Assembly: GCA_029565685.1 (NCBI GenBank)
Contig: JAKQNR010000022.1
Location: 1-64,000 of the forward strand
DNA: 64,000 nucleotides
Source: a bacterium
Lineage (GTDB): Bacteria > Zhuqueibacterota > Zhuqueibacteria > Residuimicrobiales > Residuimicrobiaceae
Direction: 5' to 3'
Positions 8,740-16,429 of this stretch are shown piece after piece; the first letter of the stretch is position 1; every line of letters starts with the position of its first letter. Both the position numbers and the translations under genes were made by a program. The notes under the pieces were generated by a model. The model saw nothing but the letters and a program-made list of their open reading frames with translations. It was not told where the DNA came from and ran no database searches.

Positions 8740-9249
8740 TCAGTGGCACTCTGCACGTTCGATAAATTGCTTAACCTCCAATGTTTCCCACATATCGGTC
8801 TGAGGATTATAAACACCACTAAGAGTTAAGATCAGGATGATTTTAAAATTGTACTCGTTGCCCGGAGAAATAAAGTTAAGGATTTCGATAAATCGATCCG
8901 TGTATTCGATTTTATTGTCCAGTGTAACATAAGCTGATTCATGATCCTGATCGTTTCCAGTCACGTTGAACTGAATTCCGCTGGTTTCGCCAACGCCTTT
9001 GCTGCCCTGCTCAGAAATATGCGTCAATACATAGACCACCCCGTTTTTGTCGTATCGTTCCTTGATTAAAAAATTCCAGGAAGAACTGACGTTGATCCGC
9101 TCGCCGGTGCAGGGTGATATGACATACCAAGACGCATTAAAATGGTTTTGATGGTCCTTAAGGCTGACGCCTCCCTGAATCAGAGGCAACGCAAGCGTCA
9201 TTGAGACCAATAGAGCAAACGACATTGCCCATTTCATTTTGCTTTTCAT
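8740..9249 (-). CDS. Small secreted protein of unknown function
   Basis: A 169-residue protein with a textbook signal peptide (MKSKMKW, then a hydrophobic run to about residue 26). The mature part alternates strands (GVVYVLTHIS, YEFKIILILTLSG-like) with acidic turns and has cysteines in SPCTGERI and near the C-terminus (ERAECH), suggesting a small beta-barrel or sandwich. No known family recognised. It lies inside the AT-rich segment bounded by the two 32-bp repeats and is followed by a hairpin. It has no T9SS sorting domain. Confidence 0.7.
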   Translation of the reverse strand: MKSKMKWAMSFALLVSMTLALPLIQGGVSLKDHQNHFNASWYVISPCTGERINVSSSWNFLIKERYDKNGVVYVLTHISEQGSKGVGETSGIQFNVTGNDQDHESAYVTLDNKIEYTDRFIEILNFISPGNEYNFKIILILTLSGVYNPQTDMWETLEVKQFIERAECH

Positions 9250-9300
9250 GGTGCTACTCCTTCCAATAATTATATCGTGTTGATTTTCTTGACTCGTGAG

Positions 9301-9693
9301 CTAAAGCGGTATCTTTTGACAACCATGGCTGGAGCGTTTCATTGTGGGTTCCGGACAAGTCTCTGGGAACTGACTCTTTATGCTACACCCATAGCCACCA
9401 CCTCCTTGCAGATAACAATCGGCAGACAGATTGTGTTGAAAAGACCACGCGCTGATCGAATCCCAACCAGCGATATATTTACCGCCAGAAGCCCCTTTTC
9501 TGCAAATAAATGGTTCATGTGCCCCAACAGCCTCCATCGCTGCGAAACTATTTCCGCTTTCGGCTTCATTTAGTTTGCAGGCCATTGCTTTAATGGCTGT
9601 TTTTTTATCCTCGAGAGAAAAATTTTTATGACACCAAATTATTGAAATTGCAATTATACTGGGTAGCGGCAAACAAAGTTTTGTTTTGGATAT
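9301..9693 (-). CDS. Possible small Cys-rich lipoprotein with a non-canonical start
   Basis: The open frame runs about 130 codons. From the only standard start (TTG at 9672) there is no Shine-Dalgarno. Seven codons further upstream, at 9693-9691, an ATA sits 6 bases after AAAGGGG, and reading from there gives a good export signal: S-K-T-K, a hydrophobic LCLPLPSIIAISIIW run, then Cys. The mature part has six more cysteines and a GGGGYGC segment. Either the gene starts at AUA, or an ATG start has mutated and this is a decaying gene. It lies directly upstream of the 169-aa secreted protein, same strand. Function unknown; the reading frame itself is not certain. Confidence 0.35.
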   Translation of the reverse strand: MSKTKLCLPLPSIIAISIIWCHKNFSLEDKKTAIKAMACKLNEAESGNSFAAMEAVGAHEPFICRKGASGGKYIAGWDSISAWSFQHNLSADCYLQGGGGYGCSIKSQFPETCPEPTMKRSSHGCQKIPL

Positions 9694-10117
9694 GGCTATC
9701 CCCTTTACTAAAGAATTACTCTGAGTGATGAAGTGTGGATATGGAAGGTCCCCAGCGGCATGGAAATAAAAAAGGTATGATATATCTTTCCTTCGGATCG
9801 ATTTACCATACCTTCAGGCTATAAATGGCTATCCCCAACAAGCCATGTGCTAGGTTAGAATACATTGATTTGCGGAAATATGCAAGGGAAATTTTTAGTT
9901 TAATGCCTTTCTCAATATCTTCCCAAGAGGTATGAAAATGGTAACGGCTGAGATGAGCCTAACAGCTTTGGCTTACAATATGAAACGAGTAATCAACATT
10001 CTTGGCGTTCCATATCTTCGGAAGTCTTTGGCCCAGGCGAGGGCTTTTTTTATGTCTCTAAAACTTTGCCCTCAGCTCAGCTGATGCTTTGGCTCAGGCT
10101 ATTTTTCTGAATTATCT

Positions 10118-10149
10118 TTTTCACACAGGCTGTGGAGCTTGGGAACGAG
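10118..10149. repeat. 32-bp direct repeat, copy 2
   Basis: Identical to 8618-8649 in the same orientation. It lies about 120 bp from the 3' end of the tRNA-Pro gene. Confidence 0.85.
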
Positions 10150-10221
10150 AAAAGAAAAAAATGAGAGCAGATAAAGAGGTTTGCGGACAGCTTGCGGCCA
10201 CATAGCGGCCAAAAAATATTA

Positions 10222-10262
10222 AAAAAAACAAAGGGTCAACTCAGCCTCGAGTTAACCCTTTG
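10222..10262 (-). terminator. Rho-independent terminator after tRNA-Pro
   Basis: On the minus strand AAAGGGTTAACTC pairs with GAGTTGACCCTTT (one mismatch) around a six-base loop, followed by a run of eight T. It lies 9 bp after the tRNA 3' end and would end the transcript covering the zinc-ribbon gene, rdgB and the tRNA. Confidence 0.85.
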
Positions 10263-10270
10263 TTTTTACG

Positions 10271-10345
10271 TCGGGGCGCTGAGATTCGAACTCAGGACCT
10301 CCTGCTCCCAAAGCAGGCGCGCTAACCGGACTGCGCTACGCCCCG
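10271..10345 (-). tRNA. tRNA-Pro (TGG)
   Basis: The minus strand folds as a 75-nt cloverleaf: acceptor CGGGGCG/CGCCCCG, D-arm GCGCAG..., anticodon stem CTGC-TTTGGGA-GCAG giving anticodon TGG, T-arm with GTTCGAATC and discriminator A. CCA is not encoded. It starts only 36 bp after the rdgB stop codon on the same strand, so it may be processed from an mRNA-tRNA transcript. Confidence 0.95.
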
Positions 10346-10381
10346 CTGCATGGCTGCAGCGGCGTCCGCCTGTTCAGCCAT

Positions 10382-10993
10382 TTAACTCATCCGCAGCTTT
10401 TTCTCCAGCAGCCGGCGCGCCTGCTGCAATGCGCGGCCGCGATGGCTGATGCGGTTTTTCTCCTCCAAGCTCATCTCGGCAAAAGTACGGCCGATTTCAG
10501 GAAGAAAAAAGACCGGATCATAGCCGAATCCCCCCTGGCCTTGACGAGCGGTTAAAATCACCCCTTCGCAGACGCCTTCTACGGTTTCAACTCGGCTGCC
10601 GTTCGCCAAGGCGATTACGCAGCGAAAGCGAGCGCTGCGCTGTGCGGCGGGGATGTCCTGCAGCTCGGCCAGCAATTTGTCGACATTTTCGCTGTAACTT
10701 GCATTTTCGCCGGCATAGCGGCTGGAATAGACGCCAGGTCGGCCGTTCAGCGCATCAACCTCCAGTCCGGTGTCATCGGCCAGGCTCAGCAATCCGGTGG
10801 CAGCGGCGAGCGCCGAGGCTTTCTTGACGGCATTGCCCTGCAGGGTCGGCTGGTCTTCCTCCACCGCAGGGATCTGCGGAAATTCAGCCGCAGTCCTTAA
10901 AACCAGATTCAGTCCGGTGAAGAAATCGCGCATCTCCGCTGCTTTATCCGCGTTGTTGGTGGCCAGCAACAGGATGCAGGGAGAAACGGTCAT
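10382..10993 (-). CDS. rdgB: Non-canonical purine NTP pyrophosphatase (RdgB/HAM1)
   Basis: Hydrolyses dITP, ITP and XTP to the monophosphates, keeping deaminated purines out of DNA and RNA; cytoplasmic. 203 residues, the normal length. The nucleotide-binding ATNNADKAAEM lies near residues 11-21, the metal-binding LADDTGLEVDAL near 71-82, GFGYDPVFF in the middle and SHRGRAL near the C-terminus, all family signatures. Its ATG overlaps the TGA of the upstream zinc-ribbon gene (ATGA), implying translational coupling. Confidence 0.95.
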   Translation of the reverse strand: MTVSPCILLLATNNADKAAEMRDFFTGLNLVLRTAAEFPQIPAVEEDQPTLQGNAVKKASALAAATGLLSLADDTGLEVDALNGRPGVYSSRYAGENASYSENVDKLLAELQDIPAAQRSARFRCVIALANGSRVETVEGVCEGVILTARQGQGGFGYDPVFFLPEIGRTFAEMSLEEKNRISHRGRALQQARRLLEKKLRMS

Positions 10994-11190
10994 TTATTGA
11001 AAATGTCTTTTTCGTTGCATTTGCACACGCCGATAAAGTTTTCGGCGAAACGATAGCCGCCCGTGGCCTCGTTTTTGATCGAACGGATATAATGGATCGT
11101 GTTGACTGCATCCTTGCACACCGGGCAGATTTTGCTGGCGATCGCCTGGGACTTGGCGACCTTGGCGCCGAAGGTTTTATCTTTAGCCAT
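10990..11190 (-). CDS. Small zinc-ribbon-like protein
   Basis: A 66-residue basic protein with two Cys pairs, CPVCKDA and CKC, that could bind one zinc ion. Basic N-terminus MAKDKTFGAKVAK. A GGAG-type ribosome site (CAGGGAGTCC) precedes the ATG. It overlaps rdgB by four bases, so the two are translated together. The family is not known to me by name; small zinc ribbons like this often bind nucleic acid or assist translation, but nothing here proves it. Confidence 0.7.
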   Translation of the reverse strand: MAKDKTFGAKVAKSQAIASKICPVCKDAVNTIHYIRSIKNEATGGYRFAENFIGVCKCNEKDIFNK

Positions 11191-11289
11191 GAAAGGACTC
11201 CCTGTTAAACAGCTGTTGTGAATTGGATCAAAGAATATATAATTTAACAGAATTTAGCAAAAAGTCAAGGATTTGATGAGGCGGGGAAC

Positions 11290-12561
11290 TCAGCGGCTTT
11301 CGTTTTTCAGCAACAGGCGCAGTTCTTCCAGCTCTCGCTCCAGCTGATGCATTCTCTGCAGCAGCATGCGTTGCTTCATCTCGGTCGAGCCGTGCAGGCC
11401 GCGGCCGGCGGCCGCTGATCTGGCTTCAAAGGCGTCGAACGCCGCATTGAACGCAGGATTGCGCTGGACAAGAGCGAATCCAGAGGCCAATTCAGGCGTC
11501 TCTTTGCCCACAGCCATTCGGATACTGAAGGTGCTGTCTCCTCGAAGCACACCGAGCTCGATCCGGCTGCCCGGTTTACGGGTGCGGATCGTCTGCGCCA
11601 GCATGCGGGCGCCGCGCAGAGCGCGCTGGTCAGAGCTGAAGACGATATCGCCCACCTTCAACCCGGCCTGATGGGCCGGACTATTGTATTTCACATCGCT
11701 GATATGCACCCAACCCATGCCGCCCGGCCAGTCTTCAGCCGAAACGCCGATCCACCCCTGGTCGCCGGCTGTGCCGTAGATCAGGCGCTGGATCCTCTGC
11801 ACGACATCGACAGCCGGATAGGCCAGGGCGGCCTGGCTGAAGGCAAGGCCTTCGTTGAGCATATAGTCTTCGCCCACAGGACTGACCCGGCCTGCCAAAA
11901 TCGCCGCCAGCCTTCCCTGATAGTCGAACAGGGGACTGCCGGCATTGCCGGCCGCCACAGAGGTGGAGATCTGCAGAATCCCGTCCTCGCGCACGCCATT
12001 GACAACCCCCAGAGTGATGGCTGAGGAGACGCCATAGGCATTGCCCACTAGAGCGACCATGTTGCCAGCGCCCAGACGCTGGCTGAGGCGCAGGGGCGCC
12101 GGTCTGAGTGTGCGACCGGCTGGTGGACGCGTGGTCAAAACCGCCAGACCGGTCTCGTGATCGATGCCGATCATCTGCGCGCGTGAATGGTCGCCGTTGG
12201 AATAGGTGATGTCAATGCTGTCGCAGTTGGCGGTAATGCTCGCGTGGGTCAATATGTGAATCGAATCGAGCACAATGCCCGAACCGATGTTAATGATATC
12301 GATGAAGGGACCGGTCTCTAAAACAGCGGCAGAGCTCCCTGAGGAATGACCGGCGAGCATGGCTGCTGAGCGGCGCGCCGAGACAGTGACCACCGACGGC
12401 TTTACTTTCTCTATCAGCTGTTTGAGGTCCTGCTCCAGCTTGGCCAGAACCGAATTCTCCTGGGCCGTTGCTGATACTGAACAGCCCAGACTGGCGAGCA
12501 GCGCCATGGCCGGCAGCCGACGCAGCCGGAACAAGGGGTTTGAAAAGCGGGCCTGTTTCAT
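11290..12561 (-). CDS. HtrA/DegP-like protein with PDZ domain and a degenerate catalytic triad (predicted pseudoprotease)
   Basis: A 423-residue exported protein: signal peptide to about residue 34, trypsin-like domain about 50-250, PDZ domain about 268-352, C-terminal coiled coil about 388-420. Alignment by eye to the HtrA consensus shows each catalytic position replaced. The His of ILTNxH becomes Ser108 (ILTHAS), the Asp of TDLAV becomes Gly138 (TGLAV), and the Ser of GNSGGP becomes Ala207 (GNAGSP). The surrounding GSGIVLD, GIDHETGLAVL and VALVGNAYG blocks are kept, so the fold is probably intact. It starts immediately after the anti-sigma stop (TAAATG) as third gene of an ECF sigma operon. 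Likely role: periplasmic sensor or scaffold, not a protease. Confidence 0.85.
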   Translation of the reverse strand: MKQARFSNPLFRLRRLPAMALLASLGCSVSATAQENSVLAKLEQDLKQLIEKVKPSVVTVSARRSAAMLAGHSSGSSAAVLETGPFIDIINIGSGIVLDSIHILTHASITANCDSIDITYSNGDHSRAQMIGIDHETGLAVLTTRPPAGRTLRPAPLRLSQRLGAGNMVALVGNAYGVSSAITLGVVNGVREDGILQISTSVAAGNAGSPLFDYQGRLAAILAGRVSPVGEDYMLNEGLAFSQAALAYPAVDVVQRIQRLIYGTAGDQGWIGVSAEDWPGGMGWVHISDVKYNSPAHQAGLKVGDIVFSSDQRALRGARMLAQTIRTRKPGSRIELGVLRGDSTFSIRMAVGKETPELASGFALVQRNPAFNAAFDAFEARSAAAGRGLHGSTEMKQRMLLQRMHQLERELEELRLLLKNESR

Positions 12562-13194
12562 TTAGAACCGTACCTGTCTGACCTCACGCACCAGCGACCT
12601 GTCCGTGTTCGGGGTTCTGCTCATTTGCCAGGTGCTGTCCTCGTCGTATCGTGCCAGGGTTGTCTGTGTGCGTTTTTTGCTCTGTTGCGCCCATTGGCTC
12701 ATGTTTGCGACGGTGCCGGGATCGACATAATTTTTGACCGGAGCCCGCCGAATCGAAGCTCTGCCGGCGGCGAATGGGGCGGCGCCTGCGGCCGGCTGAG
12801 AAGCGGTTTGCACCACGGCCGACCGGTCGGTCAGGGAAGGCATAACCGATGGGTTCCAGTTCCGCTGTAGAACGGCGCCCAGCGCCACGAATATCAGAGC
12901 CAGTCCTGCATATGCAGGAACCTGCCAGACGCCGACGCCGGCCGGAAAACTAAAGAGGGGTTTCCGGTAGGTCTCTGTGCGCAATCGCGCCCGCAGCACA
13001 GCATTGAAATCCGGCGAGGTGCGACGGCGGGGCAACTCTTTCAACGCCTTTTTAAGCAGCAGGGCCTGCTGAAAGTGGTTTCGGCACGTTTCGCACTGGT
13101 CCAGATGCTCCTGTACCCTGGCGGCCATGGAGGGTTCCAAGGCTTTTTCGTGATACAGAAAAGCGTTTTTTTTCATTCTGTCGCAAAGGTTCAT
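12562..13194 (-). CDS. Membrane anti-sigma factor with zinc-finger (zf-HC2) domain
   Basis: A 210-residue protein. The cytoplasmic N-terminal domain has the ZAS signature: C4, then H30-x3-C34-x2-C37 (EHLDQCETC), which binds zinc and holds an ECF sigma factor. One membrane segment lies at about 92-109, followed by a disordered periplasmic tail of about 100 residues rich in Ala, Gln and Ser. Its ATG overlaps the sigma gene stop by one base (TGATG), the usual coupling that keeps sigma and anti-sigma in balance. The HtrA-like partner follows with no gap. Confidence 0.88.
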   Translation of the reverse strand: MNLCDRMKKNAFLYHEKALEPSMAARVQEHLDQCETCRNHFQQALLLKKALKELPRRRTSPDFNAVLRARLRTETYRKPLFSFPAGVGVWQVPAYAGLALIFVALGAVLQRNWNPSVMPSLTDRSAVVQTASQPAAGAAPFAAGRASIRRAPVKNYVDPGTVANMSQWAQQSKKRTQTTLARYDEDSTWQMSRTPNTDRSLVREVRQVRF

Positions 13195-13811
13195 CAGCTC
13201 CTCGCAGTTTGATTCTTTTTCTCGCGCTCCATGATGTCGCTCAATTTGGCCTGCAGCTTCTGTCGGGCTCGGTTGACGCGGGATTTCACCGTACCCAGGG
13301 GCACTCGCATGATTTTACTCACTTCCTCATAGGGAAGTTCCTGAATTTCCACCAACAGGATGACCTGGCGAAACCGAGGCGGCAGCTCATCGATGGCTCT
13401 CTGGATGATCTTTTCCTGAAACACGCTCTCCACCTCTTTTTCTGTATTGGCGCTGGGGTCGACGATCTCGTACTCTTTGTCGTCATATCCCATGTCCGAA
13501 AGGTAGAGATACTTGCGCCGTTTGCGCTTGCGCAGTTCTGTTTTAGCCAGATTGCCGGCTATGGTATACACCCAGGTGGAAAATTTCGCTATTTCACGGT
13601 AGGCGTGTTTGTTGCGGAAGATGCGCAAAAACGTCTCCTGCACTACATCCTCCGCTTCCTCCGGATTGTTCAGAAAACGATAGGCGAAATTGAGCAATTG
13701 ATCCTTGTAGCGATTGACGATGGCGTCGAACGCGTATATGTCTCCATCCTGAAATCGATGGATCAGTTCCTCGTCGCTCAATTCCGCTGTTTTCTGTTCT
13801 TTCAGGCTCAT
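13194..13811 (-). CDS. ECF-family RNA polymerase sigma factor (RpoE/SigW-like)
   Basis: A 205-residue group 4 sigma factor. Region 2 spans about 25-95 (YKDQLLNFAYRFLNNPEEAEDVVQETF, then KFSTWVYTIAGNLAKTELRKRKRR for -10 recognition). Region 4 spans about 135-190, with the helix-turn-helix YEEVSKIMRVPLGTVKSRVNRARQKL that reads the -35 element. Sigma regions 1 and 3 are absent, as expected for ECF. It is first in a three-gene operon with its anti-sigma and the HtrA-like protein, so it probably answers envelope stress. There is no clear Shine-Dalgarno before the ATG. Confidence 0.93.
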   Translation of the reverse strand: MSLKEQKTAELSDEELIHRFQDGDIYAFDAIVNRYKDQLLNFAYRFLNNPEEAEDVVQETFLRIFRNKHAYREIAKFSTWVYTIAGNLAKTELRKRKRRKYLYLSDMGYDDKEYEIVDPSANTEKEVESVFQEKIIQRAIDELPPRFRQVILLVEIQELPYEEVSKIMRVPLGTVKSRVNRARQKLQAKLSDIMEREKKNQTARS

Positions 13812-13823
13812 TAGGTTCAGTAA

Positions 13824-13852
13824 ATTATACTTGTTCGCTCAGAATGGGTTCC
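13824..13852 (-). promoter_or_regulatory. Candidate promoter of the ECF sigma operon
   Basis: On the minus strand GGAACC (13852-13847) is followed by 17 bp and then TATAAT (13829-13824), 12 bp before the sigma ATG. GGAAC is the usual -35 core of ECF-dependent promoters, which would mean autoregulation; TATAAT is the housekeeping -10. The start site would fall about 5-7 bases before the ATG, so the mRNA would be nearly leaderless. Confidence 0.4.
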
Positions 13853-13859
13853 CGTGTTT

Positions 13860-14864
13860 TTAACGTATGTGGTATTGAAGCTTGAACAGTAGGGTTTCGA
13901 GCACCAGGCGGGGCTTTTGGTAGCTGGTCTTGAGATGTTGGTCCGCTTCGAGGAGGTGGCTGAACGCGGCTTTGAGCTGATCGCGGCCGTACTGGTTGGC
14001 CTGGCGGCGATAATTATTTATGAAAAAGGGATTTACCTTCAGCCGCTTGGCAATGTCGTCGTCGCGCATATTTTTTGTTTTCATCTCTCGAAGCTTAGCG
14101 AGGATGAAAAAATGGCGGCTGAGCATGGTCAGCAGCTGCGGCGGCTTTTCGCCGTTTTGCAGCATGGCGCTGAGGATGTTTAGGCTGCGGTTCAAATTTT
14201 TTGCGCCCACCGCGTCGCACAGCTCAAATACCGTGTACTGCTTGGAACTGCCGACCACCTGTTCCACATCCTGGACCTCGATGTTTCTGCGCTGCTGCAG
14301 ATTCAGCCGCAGTTTGTCAATCTCCGCAGCCAGGCTGCGCAACGTATTGCCGGTGTGCGCCTGCAGCAAGCGAATGGCCTCGTCCGAGATGGTCAGATCG
14401 AACTGTCGGACCCACTTGTGCAGCCAATCGGGCACTTGGTTGTCATAAAGGATTTTCGCTTCGCAGGAGCAGCTGACCTTTTGAATGTCATGCAGCTTGC
14501 TCTTGCGGCCCTCCAGCTTTTCCGCGGTCAAAATCAGGCAGGTGGAGGCCGACGGGTGGGCAACATATTTATGGATCAGCTGAATGGGCCCCGCGTTCAT
14601 CTGCTCGACGCCCTTGACCATCACCACTCGGCGTGTGGACATCATGGGGAAGGAGGCAGCGATGTTGACCACCTTGACGGCATCCGCCTCATTGCCGTAA
14701 AAGATGTCGAGGTTGAAATCCCTCTCCTCGGGCAGCAGCGCCTTGGCCAGGAAATCCTCGCACAACTGCTCGATGATAAAATCCTCCTGCCCGTAAAAAA
14801 GATAGACCGGCTGAAAACGGCCGGCCTGCCAATCGGCTTTCAACGCTTCAGGGGTTGTTTTCAT
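13860..14864 (-). CDS. holA: DNA polymerase III subunit delta
   Basis: Clamp-loader subunit that opens the beta sliding clamp. 334 residues, typical. Visible family features: N-terminal QPVYLFYGQEDFIIEQ (near 18-33), ARVVMVKGVEQM-like strand, the LILTAEKLEGRKSKL region, and the C-terminal collar-domain pattern FELCDAVGAKNLNRSLNILSAML near 215-237 followed by LLTMLSRHFFILAKL. As usual for delta it lacks an ATP-binding P-loop. It starts one base after the preceding amidotransferase stop codon, so the two share a transcript. Confidence 0.92.
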   Translation of the reverse strand: MKTTPEALKADWQAGRFQPVYLFYGQEDFIIEQLCEDFLAKALLPEERDFNLDIFYGNEADAVKVVNIAASFPMMSTRRVVMVKGVEQMNAGPIQLIHKYVAHPSASTCLILTAEKLEGRKSKLHDIQKVSCSCEAKILYDNQVPDWLHKWVRQFDLTISDEAIRLLQAHTGNTLRSLAAEIDKLRLNLQQRRNIEVQDVEQVVGSSKQYTVFELCDAVGAKNLNRSLNILSAMLQNGEKPPQLLTMLSRHFFILAKLREMKTKNMRDDDIAKRLKVNPFFINNYRRQANQYGRDQLKAAFSHLLEADQHLKTSYQKPRLVLETLLFKLQYHIR

Positions 14865-14865
14865 A

Positions 14866-15600
14866 TTATGACTTTTTGCAGGCTTGGACGAACTGGTTGA
14901 TCAGCGCCGATGCCGTGGGGTCATCGCCCATGGCCTCCGGGTGCCATTGCACGCCGAGAACAAACGGATGATCCGGACTTTCCAATCCTTCGATCACGCC
15001 GTCCGGCGCCCAGGCCACGGCGTTCAGCGAAGGGGCGGTCTGTTTGACCGCCTGATGATGTGAAGTGTTGACGCGACATTCGCTCCGGTCGAGGACGCGG
15101 TGCAAAAGCGATCCCTGCTGAATCCGCACCGAATGATCGTTCCAGGCCGGTTTGTTGAGCGACCGATGCTGCAGGCTGTCCGGCCTTTGTGCGGCGATGT
15201 CCTGGTACAAAGAACCGCCCAATGCGACGTTCAGCATCTGAAAGCCGCGGCAGATGCCGAGGATCGGTTTGTTCTGTTCCAAGGCCTGTTTGATCAGTTC
15301 GATTTCGAAAAAGGTTCTGGGTGCATCTTGTTGCCAATGGTCGAAGAGGTTGGTCTCGCCATAGGCGCCGGAAAAGACGTCATTGCCCCCGGTGAGCAGC
15401 AGGCCGTCAAGGTGGTGGATGTAATCGCGGCACAGATGCCGTTGTTCGGTGGTGGGCAGTCCGAGAAAGAGGCAGCCGGCTTTTTCCACGTAGCGGATGT
15501 AGACATCGTTCAGATAATAGATATCGGCGCCCTTGGCGAAAGATCGAACGTCGCCGGCAGGACTGTGATCCATAGTCAGGCCGATCAGGGGAAGTTTCAT
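14866..15600 (-). CDS. Class I glutamine amidotransferase-like hydrolase (gamma-glutamyl-GABA hydrolase family)
   Basis: A 244-residue cytoplasmic enzyme of the peptidase C26/PuuD family, which cleaves gamma-glutamyl bonds such as gamma-glutamyl-GABA in putrescine breakdown. The nucleophile is C117 in LGICRGFQ; the oxyanion motif LLLTGGND is at 67-73; H220 and E222 complete the triad in QWHPEA. There is no synthetase domain, so it works alone. No other putrescine gene is nearby, and it is paired with holA, so its true substrate is open. Confidence 0.85.
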   Translation of the reverse strand: MKLPLIGLTMDHSPAGDVRSFAKGADIYYLNDVYIRYVEKAGCLFLGLPTTEQRHLCRDYIHHLDGLLLTGGNDVFSGAYGETNLFDHWQQDAPRTFFEIELIKQALEQNKPILGICRGFQMLNVALGGSLYQDIAAQRPDSLQHRSLNKPAWNDHSVRIQQGSLLHRVLDRSECRVNTSHHQAVKQTAPSLNAVAWAPDGVIEGLESPDHPFVLGVQWHPEAMGDDPTASALINQFVQACKKS

Positions 15601-15730
15601 GGCGAGAGCCGGTCTCGTTTGTTGTTTCTATGATTGATTATTTTAAAAAAAAAAATTGATAAATCCAAGAGGAATATAAAGAAATGGCGCGGCGCGGATT
15701 CGGTGGTACGGAGGGGAGGGACGGCCGGCT

Positions 15731-15757
15731 AAAAAAAAGCCCCTTACGGGGCTTTGT
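15731..15757 (-). terminator. Rho-independent terminator of the outer-membrane barrel gene
   Basis: On the minus strand AAAGCCCC-GTAA-GGGGCTTT is followed by eight T in total, 15 bp after the stop codon at 15772. Confidence 0.9.
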
Positions 15758-15771
15758 CAATGGACAGTGTG

Positions 15772-16326
15772 TTATTTCAGCATGTAGGTGATGCCGGCAT
15801 AGATGCCGAAGAAATCCAGGTCAGCGATGTTGTAACGCACTTCGGCGAATCCTTCCATGTTCGGAGACAGCATGGTCGAGGCGCCTACCATGATCAGAAT
15901 GCCGAGGTCGGTTTCGCTCTCGGAGCCCTCGTCATCAAAATACTCCGAGTATTCGCCTTCGTACTCCCAGCTGGCTGAGCCGATGTTCAAGCCCAAACCG
16001 CCGCCGGCGTAGGGTTTGATATTGCCGGTGCTGGGGAATTGATAGCGCAGGGCCGCCATAATGCTCAGCATGGAAAAAGAGGATGACACGTGTTTGCTCT
16101 CTTCGTAGGATTTTTTCCAGTAATCGACATAGGTGAAGAGCTTTAACTGAGGCGACACTTTGCCTAGGTAGACATTGCCGCCGAAGCCGATGGTGCTTTC
16201 GATCGGATCTTCAGGGAACACATACGCCAACTGACCGCCCACGCCCTTTAAACCGATATCCGATTTGGCCGATGCCAATCCGGACAGGGCCAATACCAGC
16301 AACATGACCACCGCGACTTTTTTCAT
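15772..16326 (-). CDS. Small outer-membrane beta-barrel protein
   Basis: A 184-residue protein with a signal peptide (MKKVAVVMLLVLALSGLASA, cleavage about residue 20) and an 8-strand barrel pattern. It has alternating strands ending in aromatic residues, the GGGLGLNIG glycine segment near 107-115 typical of OmpX/OmpA-like porin-family proteins, acidic loops (EYSEYFDDEGSESETD), and a last strand GIYAGITYML. Single-gene unit with its own terminator. Such proteins are structural or adhesive in the outer membrane; no ligand can be inferred. Confidence 0.82.
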   Translation of the reverse strand: MKKVAVVMLLVLALSGLASAKSDIGLKGVGGQLAYVFPEDPIESTIGFGGNVYLGKVSPQLKLFTYVDYWKKSYEESKHVSSSFSMLSIMAALRYQFPSTGNIKPYAGGGLGLNIGSASWEYEGEYSEYFDDEGSESETDLGILIMVGASTMLSPNMEGFAEVRYNIADLDFFGIYAGITYMLK

Positions 16327-16429
16327 ACCTGACTCCCTTCTTGATTGTAATTCTACCCGATGCTCGTACAGTCGATGCCTGAAGCAATAAATTAGAAATT
16401 ATAACTCAATTTGTCAATGGAATATTTCC

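Larger units (their letters stand above)
9694..10270. other. Intergenic region, AT-rich, about 575 bp
   Basis: Contains a weak plus-strand hairpin with a T7 run (GCCC/GGGC, 10031-10051), the second 32-bp repeat copy (10118-10149) and the tRNA-Pro terminator (10222-10262). No convincing protein gene; frames are short and broken. Confidence 0.5.

Noticed and set aside
9378-9569. 63-codon frame inside the possible Cys-rich gene
   Set aside because: Alternative frame on the same strand without a ribosome site or export signal; the longer frame reads better.
11290-12561. Annotation as an active DegP/DegS protease
   Set aside because: Motif alignment shows Ser, Gly and Ala at the His, Asp and Ser positions, so activity cannot be assumed.
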